Assembly (NCBI GenBank): GCA_041662785.1
Contig: JBAZRW010000021.1
Coordinates: 1-12,481 of the forward strand
Length of the DNA: 12,481 bases
Direction of reading: 5' to 3'
DNA from: Bdellovibrionales bacterium
GTDB lineage: Bacteria > Pseudomonadota > Alphaproteobacteria > UBA9219
Shown here piece after piece: positions 4,944 to 11,546 of the stretch (position 1 is the stretch's first letter; every line of letters starts with the position of its first letter). Made by a program: the position numbers and the translations under genes. The notes beneath the pieces were generated by a model. It saw only the letters and a program-made list of their open reading frames with translations, did not search any database and was not told where the DNA came from.

Positions 4944-6076
4944 AGTATATCGACGAGTTTCGCGATAGCGGCCTCGCCCAAAAACTTGCCGCCGCGATCA
5001 AGAATGAGGCTCAAGGCGCTCGGCCTGCTGCACAGCCTTTCCGCTTTATGGAGTTTTGTGGCGGCCATACGCACGCGATTTTCCGCTTTGGCCTGCCCGA
5101 TTTGCTGCCGCCGGAAATCAAGATGATCCACGGCCCTGGTTGCCCTGTTTGTGTCCTGCCGATGGCCAAGATTGATGCCGCAATTCAGCTGGCGCAGCGT
5201 TATCCGCTTACGCTTTGCACCTATGGCGATATGATGCGCGTGCCGGGCGGGCAGAGGCTCTCTCTTTTAAAAGCCAAGGCGGCGGGGGCGGACGTGCGGA
5301 TGGTGCTTTCGCCCCATGACGCGGTAATGCTGGCGAAAGACAATCCCTCGCGTGAGGTTGTATTCTTTGCCATCGGCTTTGAGACGACGACTCCGCCCAC
5401 CGCCGTGATTGTGAAACAAGCGCAGGCGTTGGGGCTGAAGAACTTCTCGGTTTTTTGCAATCATGTCCTCACGCCGCCCGCTTTGAAATGGCTGTTAGAG
5501 GCAAGCGCAGAAGGCGCGGACGGCGTACCTCCCTCAGATGGCTTTGTGGGCCCCAGCCACGTCAGCGCGATTATCGGCACACGCCCCTATGAGATTGCGG
5601 CCACGGCTTACGGCAAGCCCGTCGTGATCACAGGCTTTGAGCCTTTGGACGTGCTGCAAGCTATCCTCATGCTGGTGCGGCAGGTGAAGGCGGGCAGGGC
5701 GGTTGTCGAGAACGAATACGCCCGCGCGGTAACAGCCGAAGGCAACGTGAAAGCGCAAGCCTTGATGGCCGAGGTTTTTGATCTGCGCGATACATTCGAA
5801 TGGCGCGGCCTTGGCTGGATTCCGCACAGCGCATTGAAACTGAAAGACGCTTATGGCGCGTTTGATGCAGAAAAACGCTTTGCGCTGGAGCCTAGCACAG
5901 CCAAGGAAAATCCCGCGTGCCAATGCCCCGCCATCTTGCGCGGCGCAAAATCACCAGAGGAATGCAAGCTGTTCGGCACGGTCTGCACGCCGGAAAACCC
6001 CATCGGCGCGTGCATGGTCTCCAGCGAAGGCGGCTGCGCCGCATGCTACAGTTACGGGCGGAGAAAAGATGAATAG
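4940..6076 (+). CDS. hypD: [NiFe]-hydrogenase maturation factor HypD
   Basis: The 378-residue protein matches HypD in length and motifs. FCGGHTHAI holds Cys40, GPGCPVCVLP holds Cys68 and Cys71 (the redox pair), a GFETTTPPTA segment lies in the middle domain, and the Cys-rich C-terminal region (Cys327 to Cys369, ending CAACYSYGR) would bind the [4Fe-4S] cluster. HypD is the scaffold on which iron receives its CN and CO ligands, working with HypC and HypE in the cytoplasm. It starts with GTG at 4940 within a GTGA overlap with the hypC stop, indicating translational coupling. All key cysteines are present, so it should be functional. After its stop, a repeat-filled gap of about 295 bases separates it from hypE, whereas hyp genes are often tightly packed. 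Confidence 0.97.
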   Translation: MKYIDEFRDSGLAQKLAAAIKNEAQGARPAAQPFRFMEFCGGHTHAIFRFGLPDLLPPEIKMIHGPGCPVCVLPMAKIDAAIQLAQRYPLTLCTYGDMMRVPGGQRLSLLKAKAAGADVRMVLSPHDAVMLAKDNPSREVVFFAIGFETTTPPTAVIVKQAQALGLKNFSVFCNHVLTPPALKWLLEASAEGADGVPPSDGFVGPSHVSAIIGTRPYEIAATAYGKPVVITGFEPLDVLQAILMLVRQVKAGRAVVENEYARAVTAEGNVKAQALMAEVFDLRDTFEWRGLGWIPHSALKLKDAYGAFDAEKRFALEPSTAKENPACQCPAILRGAKSPEECKLFGTVCTPENPIGACMVSSEGGCAACYSYGRRKDE

Positions 6077-6100
6077 GGAGAACGTTCATACACTTTTCGC

Positions 6101-6340
6101 GTCATTCCCGCGTTCTCCCTCCCGTCATCCCCGCGAAAGCGGGGATCCCGTTTGTTTTTCTCTCTGCAAACCAAAATCCGGTTTGTTTTCTTCATCATCG
6201 CAAACCAAACGGGATTCCGCATCACGCGTCTGGCGCCTTCGCGTTATCCGCTGTGCGGAATGACGAAAAGGGTAGCGTCATTCCCGCTTTGCCCTTTCGC
6301 TCACCGCAAGAGCGGTGGGACGAGAGCGCGGGGATGACAA
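6101..6340. repeat. Cluster of palindromic repeats between hypD and hypE
   Basis: Several related pieces can be read in order: a partial head GTCATTCCCGCG at 6101; a full + unit at 6124-6160 (GTCATCCCCGCGAAAGCGGGG, CCCGTTTGTTTTTC); a second CGGTTTGTTTTC-like tail at 6179-6191; an inverted unit from GGGATTCCGC to GCGGAATGAC (6211-6264) with an enlarged loop; and a + unit from GTCATTCCCGC to GCGGGGATGAC (6277-6338), also with an enlarged loop. All end in GTCAT or ATGAC. The stretch 6077-6371 contains no gene I can support. The unit at 6124-6160 has terminator shape in the direction of hyp transcription, so it may lower hypE expression. Confidence 0.75.
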
Positions 6341-6371
6341 CAGGATACACGGATTAATAGAAGGAAACCCG

Positions 6372-7415
6372 ATGACCCAGCGCTTTGAACGATCCCTCGA
6401 TATCAAGAATGGCCGCGTGGATATGACGCATGGCAGCGGCGGGCGGGCGATGGCGCAGCTTATCGACCAGCTTTTCGCCAAGGCCTTTGACAATCCCGCC
6501 TTGGCCGAGGGGAATGATCAGGCGCGGCTTGCGATCCCTGCGGCGGGACGGCTGGCCTTCAGCACCGATAGCTATGTTATCTCACCACTGTTTTTTGCGG
6601 GCGGCGATATCGGCTCGCTCGCCGTTCATGGAACCGTGAACGATGTCGCCTTAAGCGGCGCGAAGCCCCTATGGCTCTCGGCAGGCTTTATTTTAGAGGA
6701 AGGTTTTCCTCTGGCCGATCTTGAGCGCATCGTGACCTCGATGGCCAAAGCCGCGCAGGAGTGCGGCGTGCAGATTGTTACAGGCGATACCAAGGTGGTG
6801 GAAAAGGGCAAGGCTGACGGCGTGTTTATCAATACAGCAGGCGTTGGTCTGATCGCCGAGGGCGTTGATCTCTCCGTCCATAATATACGCGCGGGTGATG
6901 CGATTATCGTCAGTGGGACGCTGGGCGATCATGGCGTGGCGGTGATGGCGCAGCGCGAAGGCCTTGTGTTTGATGAGCCCGTTCTATCGGATAGCGCGGC
7001 TCTTAATGGGCTTATCGATAACATGATAAAATCAGGCGTAGCGATTCACGCTTTGCGCGATCCCACACGCGGCGGGCTGGCGACCTCACTGAACGAGATG
7101 GCGCGGGCGGCAGGCGTAGGAATGCGCCTTAACGAGGCAGCCATCCCTGTGCGCGCCTCCGTGCGCGGCGTGTGCGAGATTCTGGGGCTAGACCCCCTCT
7201 ATATCGCCAACGAAGGCAAGCTGATTGCCTTTTGCCCTGTGGCTCAGGCTCAAACGCTTTTGACGGCCATGAAAGGTCACGAACATGGCCGTGAGGCAGC
7301 GATCATCGGGGAGGTGGTTGAGGATGATCACGCCTTTGTTGAGATGACGACCACACTGGGCGGCCAACGCATGGTCGATTGGCTGGCAGGCGAACAACTG
7401 CCAAGGATTTGTTAG
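6372..7415 (+). CDS. hypE: [NiFe]-hydrogenase maturation factor HypE
   Basis: The 347-residue protein belongs to the AIR-synthase-like ATP-binding family. The N-terminal half has MTHGSGGRAM (residues 18-27), FSTDSYVISPLFFAGGDIG (63-81) and HGTVNDVALSGAKP (86-99); the C-terminal half has DPTRGGLATSLNEMA. It ends exactly in PRIC, placing the C-terminal Cys347 that accepts the carbamoyl group from HypF and is dehydrated with ATP to a thiocyanate, the source of the cyanide ligands. HypE then passes CN to the HypC-HypD complex. The ATG at 6372 is used, with GAAGGA ten bases upstream; an in-frame upstream GTG (6315) lies in repeat DNA and adds non-family residues. HypF, its required partner, is not in this window. 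Confidence 0.97.
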   Translation: MTQRFERSLDIKNGRVDMTHGSGGRAMAQLIDQLFAKAFDNPALAEGNDQARLAIPAAGRLAFSTDSYVISPLFFAGGDIGSLAVHGTVNDVALSGAKPLWLSAGFILEEGFPLADLERIVTSMAKAAQECGVQIVTGDTKVVEKGKADGVFINTAGVGLIAEGVDLSVHNIRAGDAIIVSGTLGDHGVAVMAQREGLVFDEPVLSDSAALNGLIDNMIKSGVAIHALRDPTRGGLATSLNEMARAAGVGMRLNEAAIPVRASVRGVCEILGLDPLYIANEGKLIAFCPVAQAQTLLTAMKGHEHGREAAIIGEVVEDDHAFVEMTTTLGGQRMVDWLAGEQLPRIC

Positions 7416-7488
7416 GCTTTGAAAAATAAGAGAAAATAGCTTTTTTGTGAGCTGATTTCCCTTCCCAAAAAGGCAAAAGCCAAGAAAC

Positions 7489-7517
7489 TTGACAAAAGGG
7501 CAGGTTTCCGTGACATT
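7489..7517 (+). promoter_or_regulatory. Candidate promoter for rpmG-rquA
   Basis: A perfect -35 TTGACA (7489-7494) is followed, after 17 bases, by a poor -10 GACATT (7512-7517). It would start a leader of about 160 bases that includes the two inverted repeats at 7540-7594 and 7608-7666. The preceding stretch after hypE (7416-7488) has no evident hairpin terminator, so read-through from the hyp genes cannot be excluded. Confidence 0.45.
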
Positions 7518-7539
7518 GCGCCACACCTTACGTAACGGA

Positions 7540-7594
7540 TTAGAGCCTTTCCTAATGGGATGGCTTCAATTGTGATGCAAGGGAAAGGCTCTAA
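7540..7594. repeat. Perfect 13-bp inverted repeat in the rpmG leader
   Basis: TTAGAGCCTTTCC (7540-7552) and GGAAAGGCTCTAA (7582-7594) pair exactly around a 29-base loop. The design, with a terminal TTAGAG/CTCTAA, resembles small intergenic palindromes scattered in alphaproteobacterial genomes, but only one copy is in this window. It could be a mobile palindromic unit, or serve as the stem that ends hyp transcription, though no T-run follows. Confidence 0.65.
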
Positions 7595-7607
7595 CTTATT
7601 GGTCACC

Positions 7608-7666
7608 GAGCAGATTCACGCGACTTGTTGTCCGCTTTAAGCGGCCAACCTCATCGCGATCTGCTC
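7608..7666 (+). promoter_or_regulatory. Long structured leader hairpin upstream of rpmG
   Basis: A multi-segment stem can be drawn: GAGCAGAT/ATCTGCTC (7608-7615 with 7659-7666), CGCGA/TCGCG, GTTG/CAAC and CCGCT/AGCGG (7632-7636 with 7640-7644), closed by a TTA loop and interrupted by small bulges. That is 22 Watson-Crick pairs within 59 bases. It ends 20 bases before the rpmG ATG, just upstream of the ribosome-binding site. This position and structure suit a translational control element, for example ribosomal-protein feedback, but no known riboswitch class is recognised. Confidence 0.6.
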
Positions 7667-7686
7667 TAAAAATAGGATAACGGAAA

Positions 7687-7866
7687 ATGGCTAAGACAAA
7701 GAATGACATCAAGCTCGTCAGCACAGCTGGCACGGGCGTTTTTTATGTCACCAAAAAGAACCCCAAGAACAACACCAAGAAGCTTGAGCTGAAGAAGTAC
7801 GATCCTCGCATCCGTCAGCATGTTGTTTTCAAAGAAGGCAAGATCAAAGAAGGCAAGAAGTCCTAA
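7687..7866 (+). CDS. rpmG: 50S ribosomal protein L33
   Basis: The 59-residue basic protein starts MAKTKNDIKLVSTAGTGVFY and contains VTKKNPKNNTKKLELKKYDPRIRQHVVFKE, the standard L33 pattern. L33 is a small component of the large ribosomal subunit near the E site. The two zinc-binding CxxC pairs of the Zn-type paralogue are absent, so this is the zinc-independent form. AGGATA at 7674-7679 acts as the ribosome-binding site. It lies downstream of a candidate promoter and a structured leader, and 24 bases upstream of rquA, so the two are probably co-transcribed. Its position between hydrogenase-maturation genes and a quinone enzyme has no obvious functional link. Confidence 0.96.
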   Translation: MAKTKNDIKLVSTAGTGVFYVTKKNPKNNTKKLELKKYDPRIRQHVVFKEGKIKEGKKS

Positions 7867-7890
7867 CTTCCTTTTTAAAAAGAGTTTTCC

Positions 7891-8652
7891 TTGCCAACGG
7901 ATGCTGCGCTTAAAGTCGCTTCACGCGATGTTGTGGTGGATGAATCGGTTCTAGAGACCGACGGTATTGCCATTCCCGATTATCTTGAAACCTATTATTG
8001 GTGGGCCTACGTTCGGCCTTGGGCCGTGCGTATCTTTGAGCGCGACTGGCTGATCAACCTGATCCTTTGGGGCTTTTATGGGCCGCTGCGCGACAGGGTT
8101 CTGGCCGCGCTGGGCGATACGGTATCGGGACGCACGCTGAAAATCTCATGCTGCTATGGCCAGCTAGAGCCGATGCTCGCGCAGCGCGTTGCGGCGGGTG
8201 GCGGCACGCTTGACATTATCGATGTCGCGCCTGAGCAGATCAAAAACTCGCGCCGGAAAACGCCTGCCGACTTGCTGGGCAGCGTGGTCAATCACTATCA
8301 CTGTGATTCAAACGATTTGCCTTTTGCGGATCACGGCTATGATCGCGCGATCATCTTTTTTCTGCCGCACGAACAACCCGAAGCCGTTCGTCGCAAGACC
8401 TTCGACGAGGCGTTTCGCGTCGTAAAAAAAGGCGGCACGATCCATGTCGTTGAGTTTGCCAAATCTAAGTGGTGGCACCCTTTGCGCTTTATCTGGTATC
8501 CCGTTTTGCTGGTGCTAGAGCCTTTTGCCAAGGATTTATGGACAAAGGAAATCGCCACATGGTTGCCGCATGGCGGCCTTGGCTGCACAGTCGAAAAGAA
8601 GACCATCTTCGCTGACTTCTATCAGCTGGTCAAAATCACAACACCTCGGTAG
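7891..8652 (+). CDS. rquA: Rhodoquinone biosynthesis enzyme RquA
   Basis: The 253-residue protein has a class I methyltransferase-like fold with the RquA-specific N-terminal block IPDYLETYYWWAYVRPWAV (residues 28-46) and ERDWLINLILWGFYG (50-64). The usual SAM motif I is replaced by KISCCYGQLEP (84-94) instead of a GxGxG loop. Asp111 after the second strand, CDSNDLPF (138-145), FFLPHEQPE (156-164) and a hydrophobic WYPVLLVLEPF segment (202-212), probably membrane-associated, complete the pattern. RquA converts ubiquinone to rhodoquinone by replacing a methoxy group with an amino group; rhodoquinone, of lower potential, serves fumarate-reducing electron transport when oxygen is scarce. No ATG is in position, so a TTG at 7891 is used, with AAAGAG just upstream. 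The start is the least certain part. An ordinary UbiE-type methyltransferase is less likely because of the N-terminal block. Confidence 0.87.
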   Translation: MPTDAALKVASRDVVVDESVLETDGIAIPDYLETYYWWAYVRPWAVRIFERDWLINLILWGFYGPLRDRVLAALGDTVSGRTLKISCCYGQLEPMLAQRVAAGGGTLDIIDVAPEQIKNSRRKTPADLLGSVVNHYHCDSNDLPFADHGYDRAIIFFLPHEQPEAVRRKTFDEAFRVVKKGGTIHVVEFAKSKWWHPLRFIWYPVLLVLEPFAKDLWTKEIATWLPHGGLGCTVEKKTIFADFYQLVKITTPR

Positions 8653-8663
8653 GGATACCTTCC

Positions 8664-8700
8664 GTCATGCCCGCGAAAGCGGGCATCCCGTTTGTTTTTC
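8664..8700 (+). terminator. GCGGG-repeat unit acting as likely rquA terminator
   Basis: ATGCCCGC-GAAA-GCGGGCAT (8667-8686) forms a perfect 8-bp stem with a GAAA loop, followed by CCCG and TTTGTTTTT (8691-8699). It is a copy of the dispersed repeat family, placed 14 bases after the end of rquA and oriented as an intrinsic terminator for it. Confidence 0.7.
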
Positions 8701-8703
8701 AAA

Positions 8704-8740
8704 AAAGAAAACTGGACTCCCGCTTTCGCGGGAGTGACGG
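8704..8740 (-). terminator. GCGGG-repeat unit acting as likely plsY-pyrB terminator
   Basis: On the minus strand CTCCCGC-GAAA-GCGGGAG is followed by TCCAG and TTTTCTTTTTT. It is the mirror of the neighbouring unit, so the pair forms a large imperfect palindrome (8662-8740, CCGTCA to TGACGG) between two convergent genes. An additional TAGGCG/CGCCTA hairpin lies at 8741-8758, between it and the plsY stop. Confidence 0.7.
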
Positions 8741-8764
8741 TAGGCGTGACAGCGCCTATGGCCT

Positions 8765-9355
8765 TCACGACTTATGGTGATGCTTGCCGATGCGCGGCTC
8801 ATGCCCCGTGATCAGGCGGATAATGTTCCCATAGTGTTTAGCATAAACCATCACGATAATGATCATGGTTACGGGGAGCAGCGTCGACTCTTGAAATGTG
8901 ATCAGATAGACGGGCAGGGATGCCATCGCGATCAAAGCGCTGGCCGAGGATATCCGCAAGAGGGCGGCCGCCGCCAGCCACGTCAGCATCGCCATCACCG
9001 CTGTGGGCCACGATAGCGCGAGCATCACGCCTAGCGCTGTGGCCACGCCCTTACCGCCCTTAAACCTCAGCCACACGGGAAACATATGCCCCAAAAGGAC
9101 GACCAGCGCCGCCATGGTGGCGCTATCAGGCGCAAGGATCTGCGCGATAGCAACGGCCAGCGTGCCTTTCAGCATATCCAAAAGAAGTGTGAGCGCGGCA
9201 AGGCTTTTCTTGCCCGTGCGTAGCACATTGGTCGCCCCAATGTTGCCAGAGCCTATCGCGCGAATATCCCCCGCGCCTGCCACCTTGGTGATCAAAAGCC
9301 CAAACGGCACACTGCCCAGCAGATAGGCGAGGACGAGGATAAAGGTATCGGTCAT
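8765..9355 (-). CDS. plsY: Glycerol-3-phosphate acyltransferase PlsY
   Basis: The 196-residue membrane protein has the PlsY signatures in order: GSVPFG (residues 14-19), GSGNIGATNVLR (35-46), LLDMLKG (58-64) and GHMFPVWLRFKGGKG (89-103), plus several hydrophobic segments consistent with a multi-span inner-membrane enzyme. It transfers the acyl group from acyl-phosphate to glycerol-3-phosphate, the first step of phospholipid synthesis. ATG 9355 is preferred because AGG lies at a proper distance upstream; a TTG six bases earlier (9361) would sit too close to it. The gene follows pyrB by 12 bases and is presumably co-transcribed with it. It ends in a short His-rich tail (GKHHHKS). Confidence 0.95.
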   Translation of the reverse strand: MTDTFILVLAYLLGSVPFGLLITKVAGAGDIRAIGSGNIGATNVLRTGKKSLAALTLLLDMLKGTLAVAIAQILAPDSATMAALVVLLGHMFPVWLRFKGGKGVATALGVMLALSWPTAVMAMLTWLAAAALLRISSASALIAMASLPVYLITFQESTLLPVTMIIIVMVYAKHYGNIIRLITGHEPRIGKHHHKS

Positions 9356-9367
9356 GGGCAAAACCTT

Positions 9368-10303
9368 TTAGGTGTTTGTTGAAAGAAGCAAATCAAGGCA
9401 CGCCATACGGACGGCAACACCCATTTCCATTTGTTCAAAGATCACGCTGACCTTGGGATCATCAGCCACAGCGCTGGTGATTTCAACGCCTCGGTTCATA
9501 GGCGCAGGGTGCATCACGATCACATCGGGCTTTGCCCACGCCAGCTTTTCATGCGTGAGGCCGTATTCGGCATGATAATGCTCACTTGTCATCGCAAACT
9601 CGCCCGCCGCGAGACGCTCATTTTGAACACGCAGCATCATCATAACATCGCTGCCGTCCAGTGCCTCTTTCATCGTCGAGCAAACGGTCGCGCCCAGCTT
9701 ATCCGACTCTTGGCGAGCAAACTGAGGCGGGGCAAAGAAAAAGACGTGAGCGCCCATCTTTTTAAGCAAAAGAGCATTCGATTTCGCCACGCGGCTATGT
9801 TTGATATCGCCAATAATCGCGACTTTAAGCCCCTCTAGTTTGCCTTTATGGCGCTCCATCGTCAGCGCATCGAGCAGCGCTTGCGTCGGGTGTTCGTTCG
9901 CGCCGTCGCCCGCGTTGAGAACCGCGCCGCCGACAAGCGTTGAGGCCAACTTGACCGAGCCATCCTCATGATGGCGGATCACAAAGCCATCGGCCTGCAA
10001 CGCCCCCATCACGCGGATCGTATCGGAAAAAGTCTCCCCCTTGCTCATTGAGCTGGCGCTAGCGGTAAAGTTGATAACCTCCGCGCCCAGCCTTTTGGCC
10101 GCAATCTCAAACGAGGTGCGCGTGCGCGTCGAGTTTTCAAAGAACATATTGACGATGACTTTACCCGCCAGTTTGCCGCATGATTTTTGCGCTGAACGGT
10201 TTTGGATGGCGTAACGGGCGGCCAGATCAAGGATAGTGCGAATATCCTGCGCCGAAAGCTGTTCGATCCCAAGGATATGGTGATGAGAAAAGGTGGCCGT
10301 CAT
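9368..10303 (-). CDS. pyrB: Aspartate carbamoyltransferase catalytic subunit
   Basis: The 311-residue protein has all ATCase catalytic motifs: FENSTRTRTSFE (residues 55-66) for carbamoyl-phosphate binding, SMSKGET (85-91) with the Ser and Lys of the 80s loop, VIRHHE (108-113), HPTQALLD (138-145) and MHPAPMNRGVEI near the C-terminus. It catalyses carbamoyl phosphate plus aspartate to carbamoyl-aspartate in pyrimidine synthesis, in the cytoplasm. An AAGGAG Shine-Dalgarno (minus strand, 10313-10318) precedes the ATG by nine bases. The gene is directly followed by plsY, with no pyrC between; in many alphaproteobacteria a dihydroorotase gene occupies that place. No pyrI regulatory subunit is seen. 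The divergent mrp gene starts 139 bases away. Confidence 0.97.
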   Translation of the reverse strand: MTATFSHHHILGIEQLSAQDIRTILDLAARYAIQNRSAQKSCGKLAGKVIVNMFFENSTRTRTSFEIAAKRLGAEVINFTASASSMSKGETFSDTIRVMGALQADGFVIRHHEDGSVKLASTLVGGAVLNAGDGANEHPTQALLDALTMERHKGKLEGLKVAIIGDIKHSRVAKSNALLLKKMGAHVFFFAPPQFARQESDKLGATVCSTMKEALDGSDVMMMLRVQNERLAAGEFAMTSEHYHAEYGLTHEKLAWAKPDVIVMHPAPMNRGVEITSAVADDPKVSVIFEQMEMGVAVRMACLDLLLSTNT

Positions 10304-10442
10304 GATGCGGGGCTCCTTAAAAGAGTCTAGGCCTCTTTGATACCACGCCCTTAAAGAACGGACAAATCTATTTCTTGCCTGCCTGTGCCTCGCTTGATAG
10401 GGTTCGGGACGTTAAAATCTTTAATAACCAACGGTTTTTCCT

Positions 10443-11534
10443 ATGCCTCTTCCTTCTCAAGCTGACATTTTGCGCGCACTGGGCGGCGTTGAGCTTCCCA
10501 ATTCTGACGACAACATCGTTCATGCGGGCATGGTCTCGGCCATCTCCATCCAAGGCGGTGAGGACGGCAGTGAGCCCCAGATTCAGCTGGTGATCGAAGT
10601 CGATCCCGCTATGGGCGATGGTATCGAGGCTATACGCCAAAATGCCTTGGCACAGGTCAGAAGGGCAACGGGCATTGGAAATGTTTCTGTCATCATGACA
10701 GCACATCGGGGTGCGCCTGCCACGAGTACTTCCCCAAAAGATCAAGCACAACCCTCTAACCCGCCAGAGCTGCCCAAGGGTGTCAAAAACATTATCGCCG
10801 TGGCCTCGGCCAAAGGTGGCGTCGGCAAGTCCACGACGGCGGTCAATCTGGCGTTGGCGCTTCACGCGGCGGGGCTCTCAGTCGGCATTCTGGATGCCGA
10901 TGTTCACGGCCCCTCTATCCCGCGCCTGATGGGCTTACGAGAGGCTATGGAACAGAATGAGGAGGGCCTGTTGATCCCGCATCAGGCAATGGGCATTGCC
11001 GCGATGTCGATTGGCCTTTTGGTGCCAGAGGACGCCCCCATTATCTGGCGCGGGCCAATGATCCACGGGGCGCTTAAGCAAATGCTGCATCAAGTCGATT
11101 GGGGCCAGCGCGACGTTCTGATTTTGGATATGCCACCCGGAACGGGCGACGTGCCCCTTTCCATCGCGCAGCATGTGCCGCTCACGGGCGCGGTGATCGT
11201 CTCAACGCCGCAGGATTTGGCGCTGCAAGACGTGCGTAAGGGCGTCGCGATGTTCGAGAAAATGGGTGTGCCCCTTATGGGCATGATCGAGAATATGAGC
11301 GCCTTCGAATGCCCGCACTGCCGCGGCATAACACCCATCTTTGGCCACGGCGGCGCGCGCGAAGATGCCGAGCGGATGAACATCCCCTTCCTTGGACATA
11401 TGCCGCTGGCGCTCGCGTTGCGTGAGATGTCGGATGCGGGAACGCCCGTGGTCCATGCCGATCCCGAAGGAACCTATGCCATGATGTATCATGGCATGGC
11501 GGCGGTGCTACGTGGGAAAATGGGACTGACCTAA
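10443..11534 (+). CDS. mrp: Mrp/ApbC family Fe-S cluster carrier ATPase
   Basis: The 363-residue protein has an N-terminal MIP18/DUF59-type domain (about residues 5-90, DILRALGGVELP then the VHAGMVSAISI strand), a Pro/Ser-rich linker (about 91-112) and a P-loop domain of the Mrp/NBP35 class. The deviant Walker A SAKGGVGKST covers 122-131 (Lys124 and Lys129), followed by DADVHGPSIPRLMG, the DMPPGTGDVPL switch (229-239) and the cluster-binding CPHC pair Cys290/Cys293. Such proteins bind a [4Fe-4S] cluster at the dimer interface and deliver it to apoproteins in the cytoplasm. That could serve Fe-S enzymes such as HypD or hydrogenase, but the link is only inference. No clear Shine-Dalgarno precedes the ATG; a TAAAAT at 10414-10419 is a possible -10. 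Confidence 0.95.
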   Translation: MPLPSQADILRALGGVELPNSDDNIVHAGMVSAISIQGGEDGSEPQIQLVIEVDPAMGDGIEAIRQNALAQVRRATGIGNVSVIMTAHRGAPATSTSPKDQAQPSNPPELPKGVKNIIAVASAKGGVGKSTTAVNLALALHAAGLSVGILDADVHGPSIPRLMGLREAMEQNEEGLLIPHQAMGIAAMSIGLLVPEDAPIIWRGPMIHGALKQMLHQVDWGQRDVLILDMPPGTGDVPLSIAQHVPLTGAVIVSTPQDLALQDVRKGVAMFEKMGVPLMGMIENMSAFECPHCRGITPIFGHGGAREDAERMNIPFLGHMPLALALREMSDAGTPVVHADPEGTYAMMYHGMAAVLRGKMGLT

Positions 11535-11546
11535 GCGGCAGAGGTT

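Noticed and set aside
5534..5923. 129-codon antisense frame inside hypD
   Set aside because: It is a shadow of the well-conserved hypD gene, with no ribosome-binding site or motif of its own.
6315..6371. Upstream GTG start for hypE
   Set aside because: The extra residues come from repeat DNA; ATG 6372 has a good ribosome-binding site and gives the usual length.
7891..8652. Ordinary UbiE-type quinone C-methyltransferase
   Set aside because: The GxGxG loop is missing and the N-terminal YYWWAYV and LINLILWG blocks are typical of RquA.
9356..9361. TTG start two codons before the plsY ATG
   Set aside because: The AGG motif would be too close to the TTG, while it is well placed for ATG 9355.
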